64,000 bases of DNA from Deltaproteobacteria bacterium (GTDB taxonomy: Bacteria; Desulfobacterota; Desulfobacteria; Desulfobacterales; QNYZ01). The translations under genes were made by a program, and so were the position numbers. The notes under the pieces are model-generated. The model saw only the letters and a list, made by a program, of their open reading frames with translations. It made no database searches and was not told the DNA's origin. Where the stretch lies: NCBI GenBank assembly GCA_003973265.1, contig QNYZ01000038.1, forward strand, positions 1 through 64,000, written 5' to 3'. Below are positions 8,885 through 18,624 of the stretch, piece by piece; position 1 is the first letter of the stretch, and the number at the start of each line of letters is the position of its first letter.

Positions 8885-10549
8885 TTATTTCCCGCTCATC
8901 ATCGCTTCAACATCATCCGCCACGGTGCCGATCGGCTTGATATCAAACTTATCTACCAGCACACCGGCGACAGTTGGGGACAGAAAGGCCGGCAGTGTCG
9001 GCCCCAGGCGAATGCCTTTGACGCCAAGGAAAAGCAGGGCCAGCAGGACGGCCACGGCCTTTTGCTCGTACCAGGCAATGTCATAGGAGATGGGCAGATC
9101 ATTGATATCATCCAGGCCGAACACTTCCTTAAGCTTTAGGGCGATCACGGCCAGCGAATAACTGTCATTGCACTGTCCGGCATCGAGCACACGGGGAATC
9201 CCGCCGATATCGCCCAGGGCGAGCTTGTTGTAGCGATATTTGGCGCAACCGGCCGTTAGGATCACCGTATCTTTGGGCAGGGTTTCCGCCACTTCCGTAA
9301 AATAGCCCCGGGATTTCTGGCGTCCGTCACATCCGGCCATCACCACAAAACGTTTGATGGCGCCGGATTTAACGGCCTCGACAACCTTGTCGGCCAGGGC
9401 CAGCACCTGGTGGTGGGCAAATCCACCGACAATCTTCCCGGTTTCAATCTCTTCGGGCGAATCACATTTTTTGGCCAGTTCGATGATGTCGGAAAAATCC
9501 TTGGTGCCACCCCCGGCGCGATCAGGGATATGTTTGGCGCCGGGATAGCCGACCATGCCGGTGGTAAAAAGACGGTCCAGGTAGGTGTTGCTCTTCTTAA
9601 GCGGTACCAGGCAGTTGGTCGTCAGCAGAATGGGACCATTAAATGATTCGAATTCCTTGTTCTGATGCCACCAGGAACTCCCGTAATTGCCCACAAAATG
9701 ATCGTATTTTTTAAAAGCCGGATAATAATTGGCCGGCAGCATTTCGCCGTGGGTATACACATCCACGCCGGTTCCATCGGTCTGTTTTAGCAGCTCTTCC
9801 ATATCTTTGAGGTCATGGCCGCTGATCAGAATGGCCGGGTTGTTACGAACCCCGATATTGACCTCGGTAATTTCCGGATTTCCATAAGCGGTGGTGTTGG
9901 CCTCGTCCAGCAATGCCATGGTTGTCACGGCAGTTTCCCCGCATTTCATCACCAGGCCAATCATCTCGTCCACGGACAGGTCCTTGGTGGTAGACGCCAG
10001 GGCTTCCATAATAAAATTGTAAATCTCGTCTTTTTCTTTTCCTAAAACAGCGGCATGGTCGGCATAGGCAGCCACCCCCTTGAGCCCGATGATCAGCAGT
10101 TCGCGCAGGGACCGGACATCTTCGTCCTCCGTGGCCAGCACGCCGATGGATTTGGCTTTTTCCGCAAACTCAGCTGCATCATCGGAAAACCAGGTGGCCG
10201 AATCATGTTGCGGTGCATCAATGTCTTTCCCGAATTTTTCTTTGTAAGCCGCCTCCACTTCATTTTTCAGGGCATCCCGGCGTTTCAAGGCTTCCCTGAT
10301 CATATCAACGAACCGGCTATCATCCCAGTTAGCGTTGGTAATGGTGGCAAAAAGAGCCTTTGCAGCAAACAGCCCGTTATCTTTATATGATATGCCAACT
10401 TCCCCGGCTTTTTCGCCATAAACAGCGAGCCCCTTCAGCACATGGATCAACAGATCCTGAAGGTTGGCGGTATCTTCCGGTTTTCCGCAAACACCTTTTA
10501 CGGTACACCCGGTATTTTTGGCTGTCTCCTGACACTGAAAACAAAACAT
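8885..10549 (-). CDS. hcp: Hybrid-cluster protein (hydroxylamine reductase)
   Basis: The start is the ATG at 10549 (MFCFQCQ), with an AAGGAGG site just upstream, giving 554 residues. The N-terminal Cys3-x2-Cys6-x8-Cys15-x5-Cys21 motif binds a [4Fe-4S] cluster as in Hcp from strict anaerobes. The hybrid-cluster region is recognised by CFxxG-type segments, including [14 protein letters not shown] and [14 protein letters not shown]. In vivo Hcp acts in nitric oxide and nitrosative stress defence. It leads an apparent operon with the UROD/MetE-like gene and a ferredoxin. Confidence 0.95.
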   Translation of the reverse strand: MFCFQCQETAKNTGCTVKGVCGKPEDTANLQDLLIHVLKGLAVYGEKAGEVGISYKDNGLFAAKALFATITNANWDDSRFVDMIREALKRRDALKNEVEAAYKEKFGKDIDAPQHDSATWFSDDAAEFAEKAKSIGVLATEDEDVRSLRELLIIGLKGVAAYADHAAVLGKEKDEIYNFIMEALASTTKDLSVDEMIGLVMKCGETAVTTMALLDEANTTAYGNPEITEVNIGVRNNPAILISGHDLKDMEELLKQTDGTGVDVYTHGEMLPANYYPAFKKYDHFVGNYGSSWWHQNKEFESFNGPILLTTNCLVPLKKSNTYLDRLFTTGMVGYPGAKHIPDRAGGGTKDFSDIIELAKKCDSPEEIETGKIVGGFAHHQVLALADKVVEAVKSGAIKRFVVMAGCDGRQKSRGYFTEVAETLPKDTVILTAGCAKYRYNKLALGDIGGIPRVLDAGQCNDSYSLAVIALKLKEVFGLDDINDLPISYDIAWYEQKAVAVLLALLFLGVKGIRLGPTLPAFLSPTVAGVLVDKFDIKPIGTVADDVEAMMSGK

Positions 10550-11222
10550 GCTTGCCTCCTTATTTAATTCTATTTTTAAGATGCCGTACCCATATTGAGC
10601 CACAAAGGCACATCATATCGGCATCCGGGTTATCGAGTTTAATCATTTCCAGATTATTATACGTCTCCACATCGCCGCGACCAAAATAAACACGATATGA
10701 ACGCTCCGCAACCCCTTTGACAAAATGACCGAATGGCGGGAAATAAAATTGATTATTTCACCTGTGTAGAGAGAGCCGCTCCAAAAACGTTACAATTCCT
10801 TTTTTACGCTCAGCAGGGAAAATAGAGATCACGTGACCGAACAGCCGGTTGGAAAGCCGGTGAAACTTAGAACGGAAGATAATAATTCCTAAATATCATG
10901 GCACAAATTTCCACAAAAAACAGCTCGGTTCAGTTAATCACAATAAGGCCCCGCAACTTAGAACCGAGATATAGAGGCCGCCAATGCCCATTGGCGTTCG
11001 GCTGGTAATGCGTCGTAAATAATTATTCCCGCTCGGCTTTCGGCTTATGAAAAAATAACCATGCGAACAACCCCGGTGATGACAGGCATTATGTCGATTC
11101 TGGCGGTCTTTCCACAGGAAAAGAAATGATCTGCGTACTTGATGATAAGGGACCACAAAAGCCGGATGAGACATAGATACGATTTTGAAAAGCGGTATCG
11201 CTTGAAATTTTAAATTTACCCT
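10550..11222. other. Long spacer between hcp and the TRAP genes
   Basis: No complete gene is supported here. On the minus strand an open frame of about 65 codons (roughly 10560-10755) reads like protein (GRGDVETYNNLEMIKLDN) and stops 10 bases before the hcp ATG. It lacks an early start codon, so I treat it as a possible remnant. The rest shows no tRNA, no clear riboswitch core and no terminator I can defend. Confidence 0.4.
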
Positions 11223-12524
11223 CTACAAAATTGTGTTCGGCAGCCATAACGCCAGTTGAGGGAAAAGCATCGTAAAAATCAACACGAATAGTTGAATGGC
11301 AACAAAGGGCGGAACGGACCGCCAGATATCGCTGGTGTGAATTTCCTCAGGTGCGACCCCCCGCATCAGGATCAAGGCCCAGCCAAAGGGCGGCGTTAAA
11401 TATGCCACCTGCATATTCAGGATAAATATAATGGCAAACCAGGTGGGATCAAAACCGAGCATCACGGCAATGGGAACAAAAATCGGTGCGCAGATAGTCA
11501 GAACGGCATAGTCATCCATAAACATGCCGAAGAGTAGAAGAATAAACTGCATGGCCAGCAGAATCACCCAGCGATTCATATGGATATTCTGAACAATTTC
11601 CATCAACATGTCCTGGGCCCCGGCACTCGTGTAAACCACACCAAACAGTGTGGCGGCCACCAGTATCCAGAGCGCCATCCCGCTGATTTTCATTGTTTCC
11701 AGACAGGCATTGGAAACCACCTGAAAAGTCAGTTTTCTATATAAAACACAAATTAAAAATGACCCGAACGCCCCGATACCTGCAGCCTCGGTGGGCGTAG
11801 CAATGCCCAAAAATATAGAGCCCAAAACCAGAATAATAAGTAGTGAAGGGGGAATAATATCTTTAAGTGAAACGATTCGCATTTTCCAGGTAGGCGCGAC
11901 ATCCATTTTGGGGGCCATTTCCGGCCGGATTCGGCAAATAATCAGGATATATAAAACATACAGCGTTGCAGTAAAAAATCCGGGAATCGCGCCACCCAGG
12001 AAGAGTTTGGCGATGGAAATGCGGGAAATATAGGCGAAAATAATCATAATGATGCTGGGCGGAATGATCCCTCCCAGCACACCGCCGGCCATGACACTAC
12101 CCAGCGCCATCGATTTATTATAATTATGTTTCAACATGGCCGGGACGGCAATCAGCCCCATAGTCAGAATACCGGGGCCGAATCCGCCGCACATGGCCAG
12201 GGCTACACAGACACCCACCGCCACGATCGCCAGCCCGCCCCGGACACCTGAGAGCCAGTAGTTCAAGGCCGTAAACAAGCGATCGGAAATACCCGAGTGA
12301 ACAAGAAAATTGCCCATAAGAAGAAATAAGGGGATTGTTATCAGACCCGGGTCGGTAATCTCCCGATAAGTCGTGGTGGCGACCATATACAGATCGTTGA
12401 CGCCGCCAATCAAGAATGAAACAATCACGCTGACACATCCCAGCGCAAAAACAACCGGGACACCCATCACAAGAAAGAAAATGAGACCGGCAAAGAGGAT
12501 AAAGGTGGCCAGCCCTATACTCAT
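11223..12524 (-). CDS. dctM: TRAP transporter large permease (DctM)
   Basis: This 433-residue, very hydrophobic protein has about a dozen predicted membrane segments. It shows the DctM pattern (MGVPVVFALG, PLFLLMGNFL, GGVLGGIIPPSIIMIIFAY, TPPFGWALILMRG). With DctQ and DctP it imports an anionic substrate using the sodium or proton gradient. It is the last gene of the Q-M order, 67 bases after dctQ, and ends the large minus-strand cluster. Confidence 0.95.
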   Translation of the reverse strand: MSIGLATFILFAGLIFFLVMGVPVVFALGCVSVIVSFLIGGVNDLYMVATTTYREITDPGLITIPLFLLMGNFLVHSGISDRLFTALNYWLSGVRGGLAIVAVGVCVALAMCGGFGPGILTMGLIAVPAMLKHNYNKSMALGSVMAGGVLGGIIPPSIIMIIFAYISRISIAKLFLGGAIPGFFTATLYVLYILIICRIRPEMAPKMDVAPTWKMRIVSLKDIIPPSLLIILVLGSIFLGIATPTEAAGIGAFGSFLICVLYRKLTFQVVSNACLETMKISGMALWILVAATLFGVVYTSAGAQDMLMEIVQNIHMNRWVILLAMQFILLLFGMFMDDYAVLTICAPIFVPIAVMLGFDPTWFAIIFILNMQVAYLTPPFGWALILMRGVAPEEIHTSDIWRSVPPFVAIQLFVLIFTMLFPQLALWLPNTIL

Positions 12525-12591
12525 GTCACCCGGTTTCCGTTCATGCTCAACAGCTGCAAGTTAAGACCATTACAGGCATTAATAGCGATAA

Positions 12592-13068
12592 TCAATCGTC
12601 ACCCTTTCTGAAATAAGAGACCCCTTCAAGCAGAAAAAGAAAGGTAACCAGGGGTACCAGCAGTTTAAATGGATAAAGCGGGATACGAAATGCCCCGGAC
12701 GCTTTTTCATTCATCATCAGGGAATTCCATCCCATCCACGAGCTCTGCCAGGCCAGAACCCCCAGGAAAGTAATCAATGCCCCCAAAGTGACCCAGCGGC
12801 TGATTTTTTTTAACCCCGGGGGGAAGTGCTCGTAAAGAATCTCGATCCGAATATGTTCTCCCTTAAATAGAGTATACACACCGGCAAAAAGGATAAACAC
12901 GCCGAACAGTATCCGATTCGTCATCCATCCCCAAAGGAGGGGGTGGTTGAAAACATACCTGGCCACGACATCGATCGTGATGATCACCATGATTACGAAA
13001 ACCAGATATGAAAACAACCGACCCGACTTCTCGGCGATGTTATCAATGAATTTAAAAAAAGTGTTCAT
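12592..13068 (-). CDS. dctQ: TRAP transporter small permease (DctQ)
   Basis: The protein has 158 residues and four predicted membrane segments. It shows the DctQ signature region VVARYVFNHPLLWGWMTNRILFGVFILFAG at about residues 35-65, cited here only for its position and the R-Y-x-F-N core. It lies between the solute-binding and large permease genes. No strong ribosome site is visible, so translation may be coupled to the gene upstream. Confidence 0.92.
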   Translation of the reverse strand: MNTFFKFIDNIAEKSGRLFSYLVFVIMVIITIDVVARYVFNHPLLWGWMTNRILFGVFILFAGVYTLFKGEHIRIEILYEHFPPGLKKISRWVTLGALITFLGVLAWQSSWMGWNSLMMNEKASGAFRIPLYPFKLLVPLVTFLFLLEGVSYFRKGDD

Positions 13069-13094
13069 TGGATATCTATTGTTTGACGGCGCAT

Positions 13095-14153
13095 TTATTT
13101 AAGGGTCTTTCTCCAGTCCTTGATCATCTGGATCGCCTTGGCCGCGGCTTCATCGCGGGCACCGATCTTGTCCCACAGCTTATATGCGGCCGCTTTGTGG
13201 ATCTCATCACAGGCCTCATCGATGGGGCTGTTGATCACTTTACCCTCTTTGACAAGTTCGTCCACCTTTTTAAGTTCTCCCGCGTAGACCTTGTTGAGCG
13301 CGTGAAAATAATCTTCGGCAGCGCCGGCCATCGCCTTCTTCAGGTCATCGGGAAGTGATTTCCAGACTTTCAGATTCATCAGGATATGGCCGGGGACCAC
13401 ATCATTCTGACCGCCGATGATACGATAGGGCGCCACCTCGTTCCATTTGAGACCGGTGATGGCACTGACATCCCATTGAGAAGCGTCGATGGTGCCGAGT
13501 TTCAATCCCATATAGGCTTCCATCCCGCTGATAAAGGTTCCGCGAGCCCCGATCATATTGTAGTAATCGGCCCAGGATCCTTCAACACGTATTTTCATCC
13601 CCTTCAAATCGTCACAGGAGGTCACTTTTTTAGTGGACATCGTAACAAGAGGACCATAGGAATGGACATCCAGCCAGTAGAGCCCCTGCTTGGCATATTC
13701 AGCACGTAATAATTTAACGAATCCGGAATCAAAGAAGAAGTTACGAATCGTCTCACCTGCCTTATAAACATCTGGATGACCCGGTAAATTATATGCGTAC
13801 GGCAGTCCGAATTCTACTTCACCAACGGGTACGATGCCACCCCACATGGCGGCAACGGCATGAAGCATTGTCAACGTTCCCTTTTTGGTAGCTTCAAACA
13901 GCTGCTCACCCGGGACGAGCTCCGGATCTGCAAATACCTGTATTTTAATCCGCCCATTACTTCTCTTTTCCGCAGATTTGGCAAAATCTTTCAGCAGTTC
14001 CATGGAAAGGTCACCGCGGGGATAGGCGGACTGGATCTTCATCCGGTAGATTTTTTCAGCAGCCGCCGCAGCCTGGCTGCCAGGTGAAAATGTCATGAGA
14101 AACACTGCCACGATAAAAATTATACCCAAACGAGAAAAACGTCCTGGCTTCAT
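13095..14153 (-). CDS. dctP: TRAP solute-binding protein (DctP family)
   Basis: The start is the ATG at 14153, which has AAAGGAGG six bases upstream; longer starts lack one. Residues 1-36 form a signal peptide ending around GSQAAAAAEK. The mature part is a DctP-type periplasmic binding protein. It contains KIQVFADPELVPGEQLFE and the substrate-contact segment KGMKIRVEGSWADYYN, with Arg where TRAP binders usually salt-bridge a carboxylate. The substrate is likely an organic anion. Because it follows the BMC cluster by only 198 bases, it may import the compartment's substrate or a co-substrate. Confidence 0.93.
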   Translation of the reverse strand: MKPGRFSRLGIIFIVAVFLMTFSPGSQAAAAAEKIYRMKIQSAYPRGDLSMELLKDFAKSAEKRSNGRIKIQVFADPELVPGEQLFEATKKGTLTMLHAVAAMWGGIVPVGEVEFGLPYAYNLPGHPDVYKAGETIRNFFFDSGFVKLLRAEYAKQGLYWLDVHSYGPLVTMSTKKVTSCDDLKGMKIRVEGSWADYYNMIGARGTFISGMEAYMGLKLGTIDASQWDVSAITGLKWNEVAPYRIIGGQNDVVPGHILMNLKVWKSLPDDLKKAMAGAAEDYFHALNKVYAGELKKVDELVKEGKVINSPIDEACDEIHKAAAYKLWDKIGARDEAAAKAIQMIKDWRKTLK

Positions 14154-14236
14154 AACCATCCTCCTTTGTCTGATTTGCCGATTAGATATACATGGGATCA
14201 TATTTATCTGATTCAGCCTCGTTTCATCCTGAATAC

Positions 14237-14266
14237 TATTTAGTCATTTATGACGATTCATGTCAA
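14237..14266 (-). promoter_or_regulatory. Probable promoter of the TRAP operon
   Basis: On the minus strand TTGACA (14261-14266) and TAAATA (14237-14242) are separated by 18 bases, about 85 bases before the dctP ATG. The TRAP genes may thus be expressed independently of the BMC genes. I see no copy of the TGAAA...TTTCA dyad found at the BMC promoter. Confidence 0.5.
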
Positions 14267-14351
14267 CCCGGAAATCAATGGCACCGGACAAATCCCCGAT
14301 TTCCGACTTCTACTAATTGTTCCTGCCGCAGCGATCGCCGTGTCTGCCCGA

Positions 14352-15065
14352 TTACGCATTATGGATAAATTTACGCTCCATATTATCCAGCAGAGATGCC
14401 ATCAACCAATAGGTATCCGAAATCGTATCGGTTTTGACCAGAACAGATTCCGGGCCGGCAACAAATCGACTTTGCTTCCATCCATGCCCTTCTTCGTGTG
14501 CAAAATAAGTGACCATTTCGCGGGTATATTCGGGGTGAAACTGCACTCCCACAAAGGGATGTCCTTCGCACACAAAAGCTTGATTGGCAGTAGGACCGCT
14601 TTTCGCCAGCCGGATACATCCGGAAGGCAGTGAAAAATGATCACTGTGCCAGTGAAACGTTAAAAAGCACTCAGGAATATCCTCGAACAAAAACGAACGC
14701 CGCCCCTCAGGCGTCAGCGTGACGTCATACCATCCGATTTCTTCCTGATCGCTGGGAAAAACGCGGCCTCCCAATGCTTCTGTCAGGAGTTGGGCGCCAA
14801 AGCATATACCGAGCATCGGCTTGCCGCTCTCAATGGCCTCTGCAATGAACGCCTTTTCCGCAGCCATCCAGGGATGACGTTCCTCCTCCCATACATGGGG
14901 AGAGCCGCCCATGATCATCAACCAGTCAAAGTCATCGACCGCCGGCAATGCTTCATTGCGGCATACATAGGTATGCGTAATTTGATAGCCTTTTCTTTCT
15001 GCCCACATCGTCATATTGGTATGGGACATATCATTCGGGTCATGCTCGAGAAGATGAAGCCGCAT
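14352..15065 (-). CDS. Class I glutamine amidotransferase-like hydrolase
   Basis: The start at 15065, one base after the RidA-like stop, gives the usual family opening (MRLHLLEHDP) and 237 residues. The class I GATase triad is present: Cys88 in GICFGAQ, His177 and Glu179 in QFHPEY. Free-standing members include GMP-synthase-like glutaminases and PuuD-type gamma-glutamyl hydrolases. In this locus, next to a GS-like ligase and an aldehyde dehydrogenase, hydrolysis of a gamma-glutamyl amide is an attractive role by analogy with the Puu pathway. That is inference. Confidence 0.82.
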   Translation of the reverse strand: MRLHLLEHDPNDMSHTNMTMWAERKGYQITHTYVCRNEALPAVDDFDWLMIMGGSPHVWEEERHPWMAAEKAFIAEAIESGKPMLGICFGAQLLTEALGGRVFPSDQEEIGWYDVTLTPEGRRSFLFEDIPECFLTFHWHSDHFSLPSGCIRLAKSGPTANQAFVCEGHPFVGVQFHPEYTREMVTYFAHEEGHGWKQSRFVAGPESVLVKTDTISDTYWLMASLLDNMERKFIHNA

Positions 15066-15066
15066 G

Positions 15067-15483
15067 TCAGATACCCTGTGCCAGGTATGTGTTAATAACG
15101 GCCTCAACTTCTATTTCCACCAGATGTTCCGGCCGGGCCAGGGCAGTCACTTCAGCCATGGTAATCACCGGCTTTACTTCTTTAAACCATTCGGAATATG
15201 CTTTTAAATACTCCTTTCCCCGGCCGATATCGGTCACGTAGAAACGGACCCGGACCACATTGGAAACGGTTGCCCCGGCCCGGGTGAGAACGTCTTCTAT
15301 TTTCTCGAAAATAATCCGGGTCTGTTGATACGCATCTCCCGGGGCCTCGACTTCGCCCCTGGAATTGGTCGAGGTGGTACCGCCGACGATGACCATGTCA
15401 CCTATTTTTACGGCCCGGCTGTAGCCTGCCTTTTCTTCAAAGGGCGCGCCGGAAGAAAAATTTTGACGTCTGAAAAGTCCCAC
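15067..15483 (-). CDS. RidA/YjgF/Rid family protein
   Basis: The protein has 138 residues with the Rid fold signature (GDMVIVGGTTSTNSRGE, DAYQQTRIIFEKIEDVL, VVRVRFYVTDI). Near the C-terminus an Arg in ALARPEHLVEIEVEAV occupies the place of the Rid catalytic arginine, although the segment after it is shorter than in canonical RidA. Rid proteins hydrolyse reactive enamines or imines. The neighbouring flavoprotein dehydrogenase would make an imine from a secondary amine, so release of aldehyde and amino acid could be helped by this protein. It lies 29 bases after the aldehyde dehydrogenase gene. Confidence 0.88.
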   Translation of the reverse strand: MGLFRRQNFSSGAPFEEKAGYSRAVKIGDMVIVGGTTSTNSRGEVEAPGDAYQQTRIIFEKIEDVLTRAGATVSNVVRVRFYVTDIGRGKEYLKAYSEWFKEVKPVITMAEVTALARPEHLVEIEVEAVINTYLAQGI

Positions 15484-15512
15484 TATTATTTACTCCACTG
15501 ATTCGATCTGTT

Positions 15513-16982
15513 TCAGGATTCATCCGTTCCATATCGATACCGCAGATCATCCGTCATGACGCAGCGCCGGATGCGGGTAAATGTCCTCGGCCGCGTATGG
15601 CCTTCACCATTGGTCGCAATATGGAAAGAAACATACCCTTCGCCGGTAATCCCCACACCACTAGTACCGCAGGCACCGTTTTTAATAAATGAGGCGCAGT
15701 ACGCCCGGCTGGCCATTTTTTCGATATTCTTGAGATGATAGGAATGAATGGCCATGCTGTGCCCCATGTTCTGCTCCGCGTCCAGCGCCCACTGAATGGC
15801 ATGATCAACATCCGGGCACCGGACCAGCGGCAGGATCGGCATAATCTGCTCGGTCCAGACCAGAGGGTGGTCCGGATCGGTTTCAAAAAAAGCGATCGGC
15901 ACCGCGTCACTGATTTCAAGTCCGATTGCTTTCAGGATAACCGCCGGCGTTTTTCCGATGTATTCCATGTTGATCACACCGGGCCGGCCAGGGCCGCGGG
16001 TCTGTTTGAAAATATGCTTTACCAGCGCTTCTCCCTGTGCCCGGGTCATCTCGTAAGCGCCCTGTTTTTTTAACGCCGCCTTCAACGGATCGGCTACGGA
16101 TTCAACCACAAAGATTTCTTTTTCACTGGCACAGGCAATGCAGTTCGAAAATCCGGCGCCTTCGACAATACACCGGGCCGCCCTTTCCATATCGGCGGTT
16201 TCATCTACAACCACCGGCGGGTTTCCCGGACCGCCGGCAATAACTCTTTTTCCGGTTTTGGTGGCAAAATCAACAACGCCGTGACCACCGGTAACCGCAA
16301 TCATACCGATATCCGCGTGGGTCATCAGTTGCTGGGCAGACGGCACCGAGGGTTCGGCCAGGCAGCAGAGGCAGTTGGGCGGACCGCCGACGGATACCAT
16401 CGCCCGGTTTAAGTCGCGGATCGCCCGAACCGATACGGCTTTGGTTTTTGGATGCGCGTTAACCACTACGGTATTGCCGCCGGCAATCATCATCACGGCG
16501 TTGAACAGGATGCTGGGAACAGCATTGGTCACCGGGTGAATGGAGGCGATCACTCCCACGGGGATCCGCTCAATAATGGTGGCGCCTTTATCGCCTACGT
16601 AGACTTCCGGGTCCAGGTCCTCGATCCCGGGAACCTGACAGGCGGATTGACATTTGGCCACATTGTCCGCGGATTTTCCCAAACCCGTTTCATCAAATTC
16701 CATCCGGCCGTAGTCGTCCGCATTGGCAAGGCCGGTTTTGCGTATACTTTCGATCATCTGGCGGCGAATTGCCACCGAAGTGGAGAGGAGTAGCTTTTGC
16801 GCTTTTTTAGCCGCCTGGATACAGGTCTCCATATCCTGAAAAACACCATCCAGGACACCGGTGGTACTGTCTGCCGGCTTTTCTGAATTATTTGTCTTAA
16901 CCATTTTATCGGCCGGCTGATCAGAAAGTTTCTGGACAACCGTTTCAACAATTTTGTCAATCAGTTTTTCGTCTATCTTCAT
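15513..16982 (-). CDS. CoA-acylating aldehyde dehydrogenase, BMC cargo (PduP/EutE-like)
   Basis: The protein has 489 residues. Residues 1-21 (KIDEKLIDKIVETVVQKLS) form an amphipathic helix of the encapsulation-peptide type, followed by a flexible linker. The catalytic domain resembles PduP/EutE acylating dehydrogenases (GVIASIHPVTNAVPS, GGPGNPPVVVD). By alignment to the PCIxEKE motif the nucleophile should be Cys284 in CIACASEKE; Cys281 is also present. The expected reaction is aldehyde + CoA + NAD+ to acyl-CoA + NADH inside the shell. It is the clearest core-enzyme marker of the locus. The aldehyde is not identified by sequence. Confidence 0.93.
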   Translation of the reverse strand: MKIDEKLIDKIVETVVQKLSDQPADKMVKTNNSEKPADSTTGVLDGVFQDMETCIQAAKKAQKLLLSTSVAIRRQMIESIRKTGLANADDYGRMEFDETGLGKSADNVAKCQSACQVPGIEDLDPEVYVGDKGATIIERIPVGVIASIHPVTNAVPSILFNAVMMIAGGNTVVVNAHPKTKAVSVRAIRDLNRAMVSVGGPPNCLCCLAEPSVPSAQQLMTHADIGMIAVTGGHGVVDFATKTGKRVIAGGPGNPPVVVDETADMERAARCIVEGAGFSNCIACASEKEIFVVESVADPLKAALKKQGAYEMTRAQGEALVKHIFKQTRGPGRPGVINMEYIGKTPAVILKAIGLEISDAVPIAFFETDPDHPLVWTEQIMPILPLVRCPDVDHAIQWALDAEQNMGHSMAIHSYHLKNIEKMASRAYCASFIKNGACGTSGVGITGEGYVSFHIATNGEGHTRPRTFTRIRRCVMTDDLRYRYGTDES

Positions 16983-17008
16983 AGGTCAACACCTGCTGTC
17001 GGTAAAGT

Positions 17009-17974
17009 TTATGATGCTTTCTTTTCATCTCCTGTTTTGCCGGATTTCTGGGGCCATAGAGATGTAATATTTGGCCGGTCAAACCGATAGGCCCGCTGTT
17101 CTTCGATATTTTCCTCGGTGAAGAATTCGTCTGCTTTTTTAACACCCTCATCGAATTTCGATATACACCGTAGTGCTTCGGCTTCATCTATAAAGGCGAT
17201 TTCATGAACGAGTGCGCCTAAAAAAGCGACGATGTGAGCGAACGGATCGACAAATGATACCCCTTCAATATCCAGAATAACATGCTGATCCGAAAGCGTG
17301 ATAATGGGAGACCGGGGGTTATCGCTAAAACCCAGCGTCTTCACCCCGCATTTTTTGGCGTACTGTAAGATTTCAACTGTTTTTCTGGGATATCTCGGAA
17401 ATGCGATAGCAACCACCAGGGCCTGTTGATCGCCCCCGTTAAGGGCGTCGATCAGTTCCCAGGAGACATCCGTGTCGATCACGATGTTCTCTTTTACTTT
17501 CTTTAACAGGTAACCGAAATGATAAGCCAGCATGGCGGAAGCACGATATCCAATAACATAGACCGGGTCGGCGGCGTGAATCGCTCGGGCCACTCTTTTA
17601 AATTCAAGTTCTGTCAGAGAATGCGTCAGATTCTGTAGATTCTGGATGGCGTTATGACAATATCGTTGAATCGTAGTCCCTTCATCCGCTTTACGACTGG
17701 CATGGGCCATCCTTTCCGCACTGGTCAATTCCGTGTGAAGAAGACCTTTCATATACTGAAGAAATTCGGCGTAACCTGAAAACCCCATATCGACCGTGAA
17801 CCGGATAATTGTTGGTTCACTCACCTGGCATTCCCGGGCGATCTCCCGGGCCGTCATGAGAAATATTTTTTTGTAATCCCTCATGATCAGATCGGCTACC
17901 CGCTTCTTCTTGGGGGACAAAGTGGGGTAGATGCTGATTATTTTATCAAATAAGTCTTTTTTAGCCGATTTCAT
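17009..17974 (-). CDS. RpiR family transcriptional regulator
   Basis: The protein has 321 residues. An N-terminal helix-turn-helix domain (about 1-80, with SEPTIIRFTVDMGFSGYAEF) is followed by a SIS domain at about 120-260 (VYVIGYRASAMLAYHF, LVVAIAFPRYPRKTVEI). RpiR proteins respond to sugar phosphates or other small ligands. It is embedded in the BMC operon, 9 bases after a shell gene and 26 before the aldehyde dehydrogenase, so it is the natural local regulator. A dyad at 32910-32928 is a candidate site for it. Confidence 0.93.
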   Translation of the reverse strand: MKSAKKDLFDKIISIYPTLSPKKKRVADLIMRDYKKIFLMTAREIARECQVSEPTIIRFTVDMGFSGYAEFLQYMKGLLHTELTSAERMAHASRKADEGTTIQRYCHNAIQNLQNLTHSLTELEFKRVARAIHAADPVYVIGYRASAMLAYHFGYLLKKVKENIVIDTDVSWELIDALNGGDQQALVVAIAFPRYPRKTVEILQYAKKCGVKTLGFSDNPRSPIITLSDQHVILDIEGVSFVDPFAHIVAFLGALVHEIAFIDEAEALRCISKFDEGVKKADEFFTEENIEEQRAYRFDRPNITSLWPQKSGKTGDEKKAS

Positions 17975-17983
17975 AAATCCCGC

Positions 17984-18604
17984 TCAATGGTCCCTGCCGT
18001 CCAGACATTTGACAGCGTTTTCCGCAGCCTGCCTGGCCATTTCAACATCTGATGTATTACCCGAAAGATAAACCCGGCCGCTGGCGCCGTATACGGTCAC
18101 ATGAATCAATGTGATGTTCGCGGCTTTCTCCGCTTCGTTGGCCGCATAGCCGGCATAGCCGGCAGGCACCACTTCCAGCATGTACAGGGTCTCGTCGCTC
18201 AGGGCCATGGACGCGATCCGGAAACGGTTGATTATTTGACTCATGTACGGATTCAGGCGGGTAATGATATCAGCAGAAAGAATTTTGGGTTTTAACCGAT
18301 CCAGTTCTTGGCAACCCAGGTAGTCCAGGACCACTTCACCGGCCACCTTCACATCCGCTGGAGAATCCGCATGGACTTCCAGCATACCGAAGTTCCGCTC
18401 TACTACCAAGGCACCCGGCCGGACGCTCGATCTTTTTAAAACCGCATCGGTAATGGAGTTGATTTCAATTCCCGGCGCTATTTCTACGAAAAGCGCCGCC
18501 TGCCCGGTCAGGGGGTAATACCCCCGGGCAGCGGACCCGATAAATCCGACCATTTGTCTTTGCAGCTTGTCGATGAAAGCCAGGGCTCTAAGGTCAATAT
18601 CCAT
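17984..18604 (-). CDS. BMC-T shell protein, RMM-like, copy 2
   Basis: The protein has 206 residues, the same length as its paralogue at 21140-21760. Shared landmarks are LRAxxxxDxLQ, EIAPGIEIN, VRPGALVVERNFGMLE, an INR segment, YMLEVVPAGYAGYAANEAEKAANI and GASGRVYLSG. The second half shows a clear BMC fold (EAEKAANITLIHV, GNTSDVEMARQAAENA). From memory this type resembles the BMC-T of the Mycobacterium RMM locus. It should form pseudohexameric trimers that tile shell facets and may provide a larger pore. Confidence 0.85.
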   Translation of the reverse strand: MDIDLRALAFIDKLQRQMVGFIGSAARGYYPLTGQAALFVEIAPGIEINSITDAVLKRSSVRPGALVVERNFGMLEVHADSPADVKVAGEVVLDYLGCQELDRLKPKILSADIITRLNPYMSQIINRFRIASMALSDETLYMLEVVPAGYAGYAANEAEKAANITLIHVTVYGASGRVYLSGNTSDVEMARQAAENAVKCLDGRDH

Positions 18605-18624
18605 ATCATTTTTCCTGATGTATT

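Noticed and set aside
10560-10755. Possible small gene just upstream of hcp on the minus strand
   Set aside because: The sequence looks protein-like but the frame has no start codon in its first half and I recognise no family. At most a remnant.
10800-10880. Possible riboswitch (segment with GCCGGTTGGAAAGCCGGTGAAAC)
   Set aside because: The short hairpin with GGTGAAA recalls a cobalamin-type leader, but the conserved core and the downstream B12-box sequence are missing, and no cobalamin gene follows.
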